Positions 8,850 to 17,163 of a stretch of 64,000 nucleotides of DNA are shown piece by piece; within the stretch, counting starts at the first letter, position 1; each line of letters starts with the position of its first letter. The notes beneath the pieces were generated by a model that was given only the letters and a program-made list of their open reading frames with translations, was not told the origin of the DNA and did no database searches. The position numbers and the translations under genes were made by a program. Source of the DNA: Nonomuraea sp. NBC_00507 (GTDB taxonomy: Bacteria; Actinomycetota; Actinomycetes; Streptosporangiales; Streptosporangiaceae); contig NZ_CP107854.1 in the NCBI RefSeq assembly GCF_036013525.1, positions 62,001 through 126,000 on the forward strand, written 5' to 3'.

Positions 8850-9271
8850 TTGCGCCGCGCCGCGAGCAGGGTAACGCGGTTGTCGAGGCCGTCCTGATGT
8901 TCCCGGCACTGCTCCTCCTGATCCTCGCCATGATTGGGGCGGGCCGCATCGTGCTCGCGCACGCGGCCGTGGAGGCGGCCGCACGTGATGCGGCCCGCCA
9001 GGCATCCCTGGCCCGCACTCCGCAGGCCGCCCAGCAAGCGGCGAGGACCAGCGCCTCCGCTCTACTCACCAGTGAAAACCTCAAATGCTCACCAGAGGTG
9101 CACATCGACACCGCAGGCTTTGCCGCTCCAGTTGGCACGCCCGCCACCGTGTCCGCCCGCGTGACCTGCGCCGTTGCCTTAGGCGATGTGGCGATCCCCG
9201 GCCTGCCCGGGACCAAGACGATCATCGCCACGTTCACTAGCCCGCTCGATCCCTTCCGGGGGAGAAACTAG
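8846..9271 (+). CDS. second TadE-like pseudopilin
   Basis: A paralogue-like TadE protein of 141 residues: leader REQGNAVVEAV, then helix (LMFPALLLLILAMIGAGRIV) and an extracytoplasmic domain with two cysteines (C-S-P-E and RVTCAVAL) that may form a disulfide. ATG 8846 overlaps the preceding stop. Two TadE-like proteins side by side suggest a heteromeric minor-pilin complex. Confidence 0.85.
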   Translation: MIAPRREQGNAVVEAVLMFPALLLLILAMIGAGRIVLAHAAVEAAARDAARQASLARTPQAAQQAARTSASALLTSENLKCSPEVHIDTAGFAAPVGTPATVSARVTCAVALGDVAIPGLPGTKTIIATFTSPLDPFRGRN

Positions 9272-9733
9272 ATGTCGAACCCAAGCTTGCCCCTTCTCCC
9301 GTCGCTTGGACCGAGGCGGCACGAGCGGGGGTCCGCCACGATCTTCGTTATCATCCTGGCGGCATCGGTGATGGTCGTCCTTGGCCTGCTGGTCGACGGC
9401 GGGCAGAAGCTCCGCGCCGGACGGGAAGCAACCGCCCTAGCCGAGGAAGCCGCCAGGGCCGGTGCCGGCAGCGTCGACCGCGCGGCCGCCTACCGCCGCG
9501 GCGTCACCGAACTGCGGATCGACCCCGCCCAAGCCGCCCGCGCGGCCCACGCCTACCTGGCCGCGCAGCGAAACACGGGAACGGTGACCGCGACTGGCAC
9601 ACGCTCGATCACCGTCACCGTCTCGGTCAGCCGACCCACACTCGTGCTGTCCATGGTGGGCATCTCCTCGGTGTCGGCGACCGGCACGGCCACCGCCGAC
9701 CTGATCACTGGCGTGGAAGGGCCTTCTCGATGA
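9272..9733 (+). CDS. TadG/TadF-like pilus assembly protein
   Basis: The 153-residue product has leader RRHERGSATIFVI and one hydrophobic helix to about residue 43, then VDGGQKLRAGREAT. This VDGG...R...A arrangement is the start of the Tad_N (putative Flp pilus assembly TadG) family. Full TadG proteins carry a large VWA-like domain, absent here, so it resembles the short actinobacterial form. It begins immediately after the TadE stop, and its own stop overlaps the next gene. Confidence 0.8.
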   Translation: MSNPSLPLLPSLGPRRHERGSATIFVIILAASVMVVLGLLVDGGQKLRAGREATALAEEAARAGAGSVDRAAAYRRGVTELRIDPAQAARAAHAYLAAQRNTGTVTATGTRSITVTVSVSRPTLVLSMVGISSVSATGTATADLITGVEGPSR

Positions 9734-12573
9734 CCGTCAGAACCATCCGGCCCCGCCGCGGGCTAGCCGCAATGATGCGCGGGCTCGTCGCGCTCACCGT
9801 GCTCGTCGGCCTGATCATTGGCGCTCCAGTGGCGCTGTACGTACTTGCAGGCTCGCCGCTACCCAGCGGACTGCCGTCGCTGCAGCAGATTCTCGCAGCG
9901 CTGTCGCGGCCGGATGACGGCACCCTGCTGGTGGCCGCCCTCAAGATCACAGGTTGGGCGGCGTGGGCGGCATTCACCGCGGCGGTGCTCTTAGAGGTCG
10001 CCGCGCGGCTCCGTGGCCGCGCCAGCGCGACCCGGGTGCCCGGCCTGGGGGCGATGCAGCGCCTGGCCGCCCACCTGATCACGGCCGTGGCGGTGGGGCT
10101 GAGCTCACCGGCGGCCGCCTTCGCCGCAACGCCCGCGCCGCCCACGATCGTTGCCACCGCACTGGCCAACCCCGAGCCCACCGCGCCGCCGTCCGCCGTC
10201 GACCTGGACCCGCTGCACAACGAACACGTCGTCCAGGCGGGGGAGTGCCTGTGGCGCATCGCCGAGGAACGTCTGGGTGATGGCAACGCCTACCGAAAGA
10301 TCGTCAACCTGAACCTGGGCCACACCATGACCGACGGCCGGGTGTTCAGCGACCCCGCCGAAATCTATCCCGGCTGGAAACTGCGCATGCCCCCCGGGCA
10401 GCAGCCTCGCATGGATCGGGCCGAGCCGCCGGCGCAAGAGCACGAGGGCCACGAGGAGGCCCGTCCACCGTTCGACCATCCTCACCGCACGGCCACCCCG
10501 ACTCCCACCCCTACGCCGACCGATGTGCCCACAGCCGTGACCAACACGGCCACCACCACGCCAGAAGTCACCCCACTGGTGCTGTCACCCCACGCTGGAG
10601 AGCGCACCTACACCGATCTGGCCGTCGACGTGGGCGTGTTCGGCGCGGGCATGCTGGCGGGGGGCATCGTCACCCGCCTGGCCATGTTGCGCCATTCCCA
10701 ACGTCAGTACCGGCGGCCCGGCCGTCGCATCAGGCTTCCCGACCAGCCCCGGGTGCAGGCTCGGGAACAGAGCTTGCGCCGAACCGCCACGCCCGATACC
10801 GCCAGCCAGCTTCGCGCCGCGATGCGGGTCCTCGGCGGCGTGATCCGCCGCGACGCGCTGCCCATGCCCGACATCGTGGGTGTGCACCTGACCTCTCACG
10901 GCCTCGAGGTCCTCCTGGGCTCCCGTCCTGCGCACGCACCTGAGCCGTTCCGGACCGCTCCGAACACCCAGGGCATGGTCTGGCACCTGGACGCCGCAGG
11001 GCATGCCGAGGTGGGAGAGCTTGCCGGGCTTTATGCTCACGGCGATCCGCTCCCCGGACTGTTCACCGCAGGCCGGACACACGGCGGCTACCTCCTCGTC
11101 GACCTCGAGAGGCTTGGCCTGTCCGCCTGCTACGGGCCGGCGGACCTCGTCGACCAGGTACTGTGCACCGCCGCAGCCGAAGCCGCGGCCAACCCCTGGT
11201 CCGGATGGTTCGACGCCATCCTGGTGGGGTGCCCCGACCTCGAGGCCCTCAACGACCGTATCCATACCTGCCCGGACCTGGACGAGGCTCTTACACTGCT
11301 CGAACGGCGCGCCGCCGACCTGCGGGCCAGCCTGGCCGCCCAGGCGGCGCGAACGACCGGGCCTGTGCGCGAACGTCGGCTGCGCAACCCCGACGCCGAT
11401 GACTGGCGGCTGACCATAGTCGTCAGCCGTGTCCGGCCTACGTCGGTGCAGATGCGCCGCCTGGCCGAGCTGAGCGGGGAACACGGCGGCATCGCCGCCC
11501 TCGTCGCCGCCGACGAGTCGACCGCCCAACTCTGCCCGTCGCGGATCAAGCTGTCGGGGGGAGCGGCCCCGCAGATGACCCTGGAAGCGATCGGTCTCAC
11601 GGTGCGGCCGGAAGCGATGACCCCCCAGGTCTACGCCGAGATCGCCGCCCTCGTCGCGACCGCGGCCGACCTCAACGATGTGCCCGCCGACGCCCCCCCG
11701 TACCCGGCAGATCGCCCCGTGTTCCCGCCAGCGCCGTCCACCTCTTCGGCGCCCGCCGGCGCCGAACCTTTTGTCGAGCGCCCTGCAGAGCCAAGTGAGT
11801 CCGAGTGCGCGCTGTACGTCCTCGGACCTGTCACCCTGACCGGGAGCCTCACTTCGCTGCAAGGTAAGCAGCTGGAACTTGTCGTCGCGCTCGCGTTGAA
11901 CCAGGCAGGACTCAGCAACGTCCAGTTGGCCACATTGCTCGGCAGCGACCCGGACCATCCCAAGCCCCAAGACTCCCTGCGTCAGCTCATCACGCGCACC
12001 CGGCGAGCGCTCGGTCCCGCGCCCGATGACCTGGAACGCATCGTTTACGACAGTAGGAGCAAGGTTTATCACCTGCACGGCGTCACGCTGGACTGGACGC
12101 TGTTCGGCGACTTGATCTCCCGTGGCGCCGAGCACGGCCTCGACGGCATCGAGGACCTTCGCGCCGCCTTGGCGCTGGTGCGCGGCCGGCCACTGGACGG
12201 CGCGTATTTCTGGTGGATCGACACGCCGCTGCTGGAGTGCATGCGAGCCGAGATCGTGGACACGGCCGAACTGCTGGCCGGGCTTGAGTTACAGGCCGAC
12301 CGGCCGCAGTGGGCCGCGCGCGCGGCTCGCACGGGTCTGGGGGCCGACCCCACGGCTGAACAACTCTGGCGCTGCCTGATGCGCGCCGAGCACGCGATGG
12401 AGAACCTGGCCGGGGTACACGAAACGTGGACCAAATGCCTGGACGCCATCCGCGACGTCAGCCTGGATGGAGAGCCCCACCCGTCCACGGCCCGTCTGTA
12501 TCGTGAGTTGACAGGACGCGCGGAGGTGCCCGACCACTGGCCCGGCGACGAATTAGCACGAACCCGGCGCTGA
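9730..12573 (+). CDS. membrane LysM protein with C-terminal bacterial transcriptional activation domain (BTAD)
   Basis: This large final gene of the Tad operon encodes 947 residues. Two or three hydrophobic segments lie in the first 135 residues. A LysM-like module follows at about 160-220 (VVQAGECLWRIAEERLG). A Pro/Thr linker and another hydrophobic segment near 300 precede a long middle region. The C-terminus from about residue 690 resembles SARP proteins: a winged-helix-like part (LEALNQ...TLLGSDPDHPKP type) and a helical BTAD/TPR-like part. LysM-BTAD membrane proteins accompany Tad clusters in many actinobacteria; their job is unproven. Coupling cell-wall contact to signalling or assembly is inference. 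ATG 9730 overlaps the preceding stop. Confidence 0.85.
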   Translation: MTVRTIRPRRGLAAMMRGLVALTVLVGLIIGAPVALYVLAGSPLPSGLPSLQQILAALSRPDDGTLLVAALKITGWAAWAAFTAAVLLEVAARLRGRASATRVPGLGAMQRLAAHLITAVAVGLSSPAAAFAATPAPPTIVATALANPEPTAPPSAVDLDPLHNEHVVQAGECLWRIAEERLGDGNAYRKIVNLNLGHTMTDGRVFSDPAEIYPGWKLRMPPGQQPRMDRAEPPAQEHEGHEEARPPFDHPHRTATPTPTPTPTDVPTAVTNTATTTPEVTPLVLSPHAGERTYTDLAVDVGVFGAGMLAGGIVTRLAMLRHSQRQYRRPGRRIRLPDQPRVQAREQSLRRTATPDTASQLRAAMRVLGGVIRRDALPMPDIVGVHLTSHGLEVLLGSRPAHAPEPFRTAPNTQGMVWHLDAAGHAEVGELAGLYAHGDPLPGLFTAGRTHGGYLLVDLERLGLSACYGPADLVDQVLCTAAAEAAANPWSGWFDAILVGCPDLEALNDRIHTCPDLDEALTLLERRAADLRASLAAQAARTTGPVRERRLRNPDADDWRLTIVVSRVRPTSVQMRRLAELSGEHGGIAALVAADESTAQLCPSRIKLSGGAAPQMTLEAIGLTVRPEAMTPQVYAEIAALVATAADLNDVPADAPPYPADRPVFPPAPSTSSAPAGAEPFVERPAEPSESECALYVLGPVTLTGSLTSLQGKQLELVVALALNQAGLSNVQLATLLGSDPDHPKPQDSLRQLITRTRRALGPAPDDLERIVYDSRSKVYHLHGVTLDWTLFGDLISRGAEHGLDGIEDLRAALALVRGRPLDGAYFWWIDTPLLECMRAEIVDTAELLAGLELQADRPQWAARAARTGLGADPTAEQLWRCLMRAEHAMENLAGVHETWTKCLDAIRDVSLDGEPHPSTARLYRELTGRAEVPDHWPGDELARTRR

Positions 12574-12606
12574 AGGGGGTCCCAAACCGCGTGAACACCG
12601 GTTGCC

Positions 12607-13506
12607 CTACTTGCGGGGCCCATCGACAGGGTTGTGGCGCCAGTCATCCCATGCCACAACATCTCCCCACCGGCAGGTCCCCGACTGGTCCAGGATTGGG
12701 AAGGGCACAGGGGCGGACTCGTACTTCCGGCGCCACACCGCTACCGTGGCGGGCTGAACCCCGAACCGGTCAGCGATCACGGCGTCGGTCACCTGCTCGT
12801 CCGCGTCATGCCCCTCCGGACAGCGCGCTCGCCGCTGCGCCGGCGAGCGCGTGTCCTTGGCTCCCGTGTCGGTGTGCGGGGCCCGTCGACCCGACCCAAG
12901 GCGTCTCGCGTTCCACTCGACCACGTCACCCCAGCGGTGCTTCCCATCGTCCCCTTTGGGCGGAAAGGGGTTGTCGGTGTCCTTGTACAGGGCGGGAAAG
13001 GTTCGCACGGTGTTGTAGTTCACCTTCAACCGCGACGCTATCGACTTCCAGTCCACACGTTCTTCAGGGTCTCCCACATGGGAGATACGATCGGCACCTG
13101 CCACCGCCCGCCCTGCACTGCTCCGCGCCTTGTTCCGGTAAAACTGCGTGATCGCCGCCGCATCATAGACCTCTTGCGGCCGGCCACGCCCCTCTGCCGG
13201 CCGCTGGCCTGCGGAGGGAGGAAACTTGGCGTCGTTTCCGCGATGAAAAGCGATGGTGTGCCAGCTCACTCCCCGCGCCTCCGCTATCTCCCGCAGCGTC
13301 ATATTGCGACGGTCCACCCATTCCAGGACTTCACCCCAGCGGTACGTGCCCTCGTCCGGCCGGGGGAACGGCCGAGGTGTGGACTCGTAGCGGGCCGGCC
13401 AGGTCCTGACCTCGGCCATGGGCAACCGCAATCGTTTCGCGACGGTAGCCAAAACCACACGATCGTGCTCGTGCTCGTGCTCGTTCACAAGAAATCTCGC
13501 CTTCAT
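12607..13506 (-). CDS. protein of about four tandem helix-turn-helix units
   Basis: The 299-residue product can be cut into four related units of about 55-65 residues. Units 1, 3 and 4 share a helix like VAKRLRLPMAEVRTW, a P-x-PFP segment and an end block (RWGEVLEWVDRR, HRWGDVVEWNARR, CRWGDVVAWDDW). Unit 2 (REIAEARGVSWHTIAF...RPQEVYD) is divergent. This resembles repeated excisionase/MerR-type winged HTH domains and suggests binding to a long, multi-part DNA site. The start is uncertain: ATG 13506 or a GTG seven codons in; no strong ribosome binding site is seen. It converges on the Tad operon with a 33-bp gap. Confidence 0.7.
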   Translation of the reverse strand: MKARFLVNEHEHEHDRVVLATVAKRLRLPMAEVRTWPARYESTPRPFPRPDEGTYRWGEVLEWVDRRNMTLREIAEARGVSWHTIAFHRGNDAKFPPSAGQRPAEGRGRPQEVYDAAAITQFYRNKARSSAGRAVAGADRISHVGDPEERVDWKSIASRLKVNYNTVRTFPALYKDTDNPFPPKGDDGKHRWGDVVEWNARRLGSGRRAPHTDTGAKDTRSPAQRRARCPEGHDADEQVTDAVIADRFGVQPATVAVWRRKYESAPVPFPILDQSGTCRWGDVVAWDDWRHNPVDGPRK

Positions 13507-14009
13507 TTGCCGCGTCCGCCGTCAGGCAGATCCGCGCGTTGTTAAACGTCTTTGGCCGGCTCTCGAGGGGCACGAGCCGCAAGATCACCGGCTGCGTCAG
13601 CAGTGAGCCCCGACGTGCCGTCGCGATGCCGCCGTGTCGTAGGCCGCCTCCTTCCGCCCAGAGGACATACGGGACGGCGGCGATGCCGGTGACGTCCCGC
13701 AAGAGGACGCTACCGTATATAAGTAGTAGAGTTCATCTTTTGCCCGAAAGTCAACCTTCGCGCGCGTCTCTCACCGGCGAGCCATCCCGGACGACACACG
13801 CGGCCGGCCACAAGGGGAAATGACGCTGAACGCGTGGCCCCCGGCGCCGAAGCGGCCCCGCCAGCCGGACTGGTCACACACGGGACATCATAAGATCGTT
13901 GCCACCGTGCGACCCCTTCTTGCGAGGGACATTCCATCCACGGTTTCAGTTTTCGACCTCGCGTGGCACCATGGCGAATTGAGCGCCGCATCTCCAATGA
14001 GGTGAAGCC
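13507..14009. other. 503-bp intergenic region with AT-rich promoter element
   Basis: No convincing gene is seen: short frames on both strands are Arg/Ser-rich and lack ribosome binding sites. The AT-rich stretch around 13712-13745 is the likely promoter and operator of the minus-strand tandem-HTH gene. GAGGTG near 13999 is the ribosome binding site of the next plus-strand gene. Confidence 0.5.
13722..13738 (-). promoter_or_regulatory. AGTAGTAGA-type element, copy 1
   Basis: A 17-bp element, AGTAGTAGAGTTCATCT on the plus strand, matches 15 of 17 bases with 30695-30711. Both copies lie in AT-rich DNA upstream of a minus-strand gene (the tandem-HTH protein here, a 177-residue hypothetical there). 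A shared operator is likely; autoregulation by the tandem-HTH protein is possible but unproven. Confidence 0.45.
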
Positions 14010-14348
14010 GTGAAGGGGTTTGCGAGTGGCTGCGCGGTATTGCTGCTAGGTTTCGTGTTTTTGCCCTTGCTGGTGATGCCTCTTCAGCTTCCGGCGATAC
14101 CCCAAATGTTGATCACGGTGCTGGGGCTTCCAATTGTGGCGATTGTCGCCGGTGTGATCGTGCAGAGAGCGGCCAACCGCCGGCGGTGGCAAGGTCCTGC
14201 TGCATCGTGGGTGGTCGACCTGCCGTGCCCGGACTGCCGAGCTACCGGCTTTGCGCCGGCACTGACACAGAGCACGCCTGTCGCCTGGCGGAATGTGTGC
14301 CGTACATGCAAGGGGACGAAGCGGTACACAGGGTGGATCTACACCTAA
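14010..14348 (+). CDS. small membrane protein with four-cysteine zinc ribbon
   Basis: GTG 14010 follows GAGGTG at good spacing. Of 112 residues, the first 55 or so form two hydrophobic helices; the C-terminal part carries CPDC and, about 25 residues later, CRTC, a probable zinc ribbon facing the cytoplasm. The family is not recognised. It lies upstream of the dnd genes but is separated from them by 194 bp that include an AT-rich regulatory element, so it is probably a separate unit. Confidence 0.75.
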   Translation: MKGFASGCAVLLLGFVFLPLLVMPLQLPAIPQMLITVLGLPIVAIVAGVIVQRAANRRRWQGPAASWVVDLPCPDCRATGFAPALTQSTPVAWRNVCRTCKGTKRYTGWIYT

Positions 14349-14426
14349 GGGAAACACGTCGTCCGACCCCATTGGTGAACGCGCAGGCTGCCGGATCCAT
14401 TGAGCGTGGCACGAGAATGCGCTCCT

Positions 14427-14468
14427 TATTGCATGCAATAGACTTGTTAAGTGAATTACATATAATTA
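14427..14468 (+). promoter_or_regulatory. AT-rich operator/promoter of the dndDE operon
   Basis: This stretch begins with a perfect 14-bp palindrome (TATTGCATGCAATA, 14427-14440). It overlaps a bipartite motif, CATGCAATAGACT (14432-14444), nine variable bases, then AATTACA (14454-14460), that recurs with identical spacing at 18195-18223. A consensus-like TATAAT lies at 14461-14466. It sits about 75 bp before the first ribosome binding site of the dnd operon. Repressor-controlled transcription is inferred. Confidence 0.6.
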
Positions 14469-14542
14469 CGATGGGGAGATGGGAGCGGCACCTCGATGTC
14501 GTCGTTCCTCAGCGATGCCCATCCCGCCTCCAGGGAGGAAAG

Positions 14543-14677
14543 ATGACCTGCACCCCGGCCGCTTCGTCTCCTGATGCCCTGCTCATGGGGTCCCTGCTCG
14601 CCGAAACACAGAAGAATCTCCCCGACGGTCCCCTCGACATCCGGCTGCATCCCCACGACACCGGGACAACGAAGTGA
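14543..14677 (+). CDS. 44-residue protein translationally coupled to dndD
   Basis: ATG 14543 has a near-perfect GGAGGAAAG ribosome binding site and the stop overlaps the dndD start (GTGA). The product is hydrophilic with one short helix (DALLMGSLLAETQK). In ordinary dnd operons the position before dndD is taken by dndC. I see no PAPS-reductase-type motif, so it is either a remnant, a leader that couples translation, or a new small component. Confidence 0.6.
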   Translation: MTCTPAASSPDALLMGSLLAETQKNLPDGPLDIRLHPHDTGTTK

Positions 14678-16704
14678 TCTTCGATGAGTTGGTCGTCAGT
14701 AACCTCGGTGTCTTCGGCGGGCGCCAGAGTGTCCGCCTCACCCCGCCAGCGCCGGATCGGCCCGTGACCCTGATCGGCGGCCTCAATGGGTGCGGCAAGA
14801 CCACGATGCTGGATGCGATCCAGCTCGCCTTGTACGGCGGCCGCGCCCGCTTGGCCGGCCGCCGGGGCGGCTACGAGGCGTACCTCGCCGGCCTTGTTCA
14901 CCGGCATGCTCCCCCCGGCGAGAGGGCCACGGTCGAGCTGGAGCTCCACACCGAACGCGAAGCCCGCATGCTGCAGATCCGGGTGTGTCGATCCTGGCGT
15001 ATCACCAAGACCGGCCTGACCGAGACGGTGCGTGTCCTGTCCAACGACAACCTCGCCGGTGTCCTTGCCTTCGATGAGGCCATGACCGCCGACTGGGCCG
15101 ACCATGCCGAGACCCTGATCCCGAGCAGGCTCGCTTCGTTGTTCTTCTTCGACGGAGAGAAGATCGAAGCGTTGGCGGAACCCGACACCGCCCGCGAGGT
15201 CCTGAAGACCGCGATCTATGGGCTGCTCGGCGTGGACCTGGTCGACCGCACAGCCCAGGATCTAAAAGTGCTGGAACGGCGCCACAAAGGCGTGAAGCAG
15301 CCGGTGGAGTTGCTGGCCGTTCGGAATGCCCGTCTGCGTGACCTGGCCGCGGCCACCCGCGAGCATCAGTCCGCCACCCAAGCGGCACGACAGGCTCGAG
15401 ACGTTCAGGCCCAAGCGCAGAAGCGGGTGGACGACCTGGAGGAGGCATACCGGCTAGCTGGGGGAGAGGCGTTTGAGCAGCGTCATGAACTGGAACATCG
15501 GCTGACCGCCGCGCAGGCGGACCTGCGACAGGCGCAGGAGGAGATGCGCGACGTGATCAACGGCTGCGCTCCCCTGCTGCTAGCACGCGACCTGCTCGCC
15601 GACGTTGCAGCGCTGGCCGAATGTGAGAGTGACACATTCCGCCAACGTGATCTGGTCGAAGCGCTCCCCGACCGCGACAATGCAGTCCTGTCCGACCTGG
15701 CCAGCCGTGGCGTGGCGCCGGAGGCGCTCGCCCAAATGCGGACGGTGCTGGAGGCAGACGTCACAGCGCGCCGCGCGACAGCCGCCCGACAGGTAGTGGT
15801 CGGCCTGCCCGCGCACGCCGCCGCGCAGACGCGTCTCCTGCTGGACATCGAACTCCCCGCGGCGAGCCGCGCTCTTACCGACCTGACCGACACGCACTCC
15901 AGGCTTGCCGCGGAGGGCGACACCATCGAGCGCCGTCTCGCGGGAGTTCCCGACCGGGAGGTGATTGCCGACCTTGGTGCGGAGCGTGACACAGCACGGG
16001 CCGCGCTGACGTCCGCCATCGAGGCCGTAGCCCTGGCCGATGAGACCGCCCGCCGGGCGGAGCGGCACGCCGAACAGGCTCGCCGCCAGCTGGACGAGGC
16101 GCACACCAGTTACGCCGAAGCCGCGGTCGGGGTCGAACAGTCCCAGCGGATCGTCAGGTTCAGCGAGAAATACCGCGACACCCTTGCCCGGTACCGCACA
16201 GCGATCATCCAACGTCACGTGGGCCGTATCCAAGCCGAGGTCCTCGCCTGCCTACGCACCGTGCTCCGCAAGACCGACCTGGTCACCGACCTCACGATCA
16301 GCACCGACACGTTCGATGTCACCCTGCTCACCCCGGCCGCCGACGGGCCGGCAACGCTGCTATCCCATCAGCTGTCGGCGGGGGAGCGGCAGATGCTGGC
16401 CATCAGCCTGCTATGGGGCCTGGCCCGCGCCTCCGGCCGGAGACTCCCCGTCATCATCGACACCCCACTCGGGAGGCTCGACTCCGAACACCGCCGGCAC
16501 CTCGTGCAGCGCTATTTCCCGAACGCCGGTCACCAGGTCGTGCTGCTGTCCACCGACACCGAGGTCGCCGACAGCGCCGTCTCGCGGCTCGAGCCCTGCC
16601 TCGGCCGTACATACCGCCTGGACTTCGATCGGGTGAAGGCCTGCACCCAGATCCGCGAAGGCTATTTCGCTGAGCAGCCACAGGAGGTGGCCCATGCCGG
16701 TTGA
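14674..16704 (+). CDS. dndD: DndD, SMC-like ATPase of DNA phosphorothioation
   Basis: DndD is the Rad50/SMC-like ATPase of the DNA phosphorothioate modification complex. The 676-residue protein has the family N-terminus (FDELVVSNLGVFGGRQS), Walker A GGLNGCGKTT at 35-44, the FFFDGEKIEAL block near 155, a long coiled-coil middle rich in Ala/Arg/Glu, the ABC signature LSAGERQMLAISLLWG near 570, and Walker B with D-loop (VIIDTPLGRLD). Length and motifs are complete. The start is GTG 14674. dndE follows directly, but dndA, dndB and dndC are not in the window. Confidence 0.93.
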   Translation: MIFDELVVSNLGVFGGRQSVRLTPPAPDRPVTLIGGLNGCGKTTMLDAIQLALYGGRARLAGRRGGYEAYLAGLVHRHAPPGERATVELELHTEREARMLQIRVCRSWRITKTGLTETVRVLSNDNLAGVLAFDEAMTADWADHAETLIPSRLASLFFFDGEKIEALAEPDTAREVLKTAIYGLLGVDLVDRTAQDLKVLERRHKGVKQPVELLAVRNARLRDLAAATREHQSATQAARQARDVQAQAQKRVDDLEEAYRLAGGEAFEQRHELEHRLTAAQADLRQAQEEMRDVINGCAPLLLARDLLADVAALAECESDTFRQRDLVEALPDRDNAVLSDLASRGVAPEALAQMRTVLEADVTARRATAARQVVVGLPAHAAAQTRLLLDIELPAASRALTDLTDTHSRLAAEGDTIERRLAGVPDREVIADLGAERDTARAALTSAIEAVALADETARRAERHAEQARRQLDEAHTSYAEAAVGVEQSQRIVRFSEKYRDTLARYRTAIIQRHVGRIQAEVLACLRTVLRKTDLVTDLTISTDTFDVTLLTPAADGPATLLSHQLSAGERQMLAISLLWGLARASGRRLPVIIDTPLGRLDSEHRRHLVQRYFPNAGHQVVLLSTDTEVADSAVSRLEPCLGRTYRLDFDRVKACTQIREGYFAEQPQEVAHAG

Positions 16705-17092
16705 CCGTCTGAGACTCAACGAGACGGGCCGCAGCCAACTCGTCACGTTGAGGCGGCGAACAGGCCTGCCGACCTGGGCCGTCATCTGCCGGCTTGCACT
16801 GTGCCGATCCCTCGCCGAGCCCACTATCCCGCCACAGGTCCCACTCCGCTGCGATTCCAACGTGGAAATCGACTGGAGAACCTTCGCAGGAGCGCACGGC
16901 GACGTGCTGTGGGGGATGCTCACGCTGCGCTGCCACCGCGACGGTCTCCCGCTGGACGAGGAGGCCATCGCCACCCAACTCGGCCTCCACGTACACCGCG
17001 GCCTGGGTTACCTCGTCGGAGACCCCACCCTGAAGACCATCGCCGATCTTGCCGCACTCGCCTCATGCGCGTTGGAAGGACAAGCCACGTGA
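16694..17092 (+). CDS. dndE: DndE, DNA phosphorothioation accessory protein
   Basis: The 132-residue product has the DndE pattern: an N-terminal DRLRLNETGRSQLVTLRRRTG helix pair, a middle NVEIDWRTFAGAHGDVLW block and a helical C-terminus. DndE is a small tetrameric protein required for phosphorothioation with DndA, DndC and DndD. ATG 16694 overlaps the end of dndD by 11 bp, so the two are one translational unit. Confidence 0.9.
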   Translation: MPVDRLRLNETGRSQLVTLRRRTGLPTWAVICRLALCRSLAEPTIPPQVPLRCDSNVEIDWRTFAGAHGDVLWGMLTLRCHRDGLPLDEEAIATQLGLHVHRGLGYLVGDPTLKTIADLAALASCALEGQAT

Positions 17093-17163
17093 GTCGGCCA
17101 CACGCTCCGGTCGAAACCGTCCGTTTGTGGGGCGACCTCGCGGAGTGTAACCGGCATGCCTGA
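17089..17163 (+). CDS. possible 24-residue coupled peptide after dndE
   Basis: GTG 17089 overlaps the dndE stop and the frame ends at 17163, eight bases into the next gene. The peptide ends RLWGDLAECNRHA and has no recognisable motif. Double overlap favours translation, but it may only carry ribosomes to the DUF1643 gene. Low confidence. Confidence 0.25.
   Translation: MSRPHAPVETVRLWGDLAECNRHA

Noticed and set aside
10585..12135. 516-codon minus-strand open frame opposite the LysM-BTAD gene
   Set aside because: It is the antisense shadow of a GC-rich gene with strong domain evidence; composition is low-complexity and no ribosome binding site precedes it.
14461..14466. TATAAT as a certain -10 box for dndDE
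   Set aside because: No convincing -35 at 16-18 bp spacing, so I include it only as part of the regulatory element.
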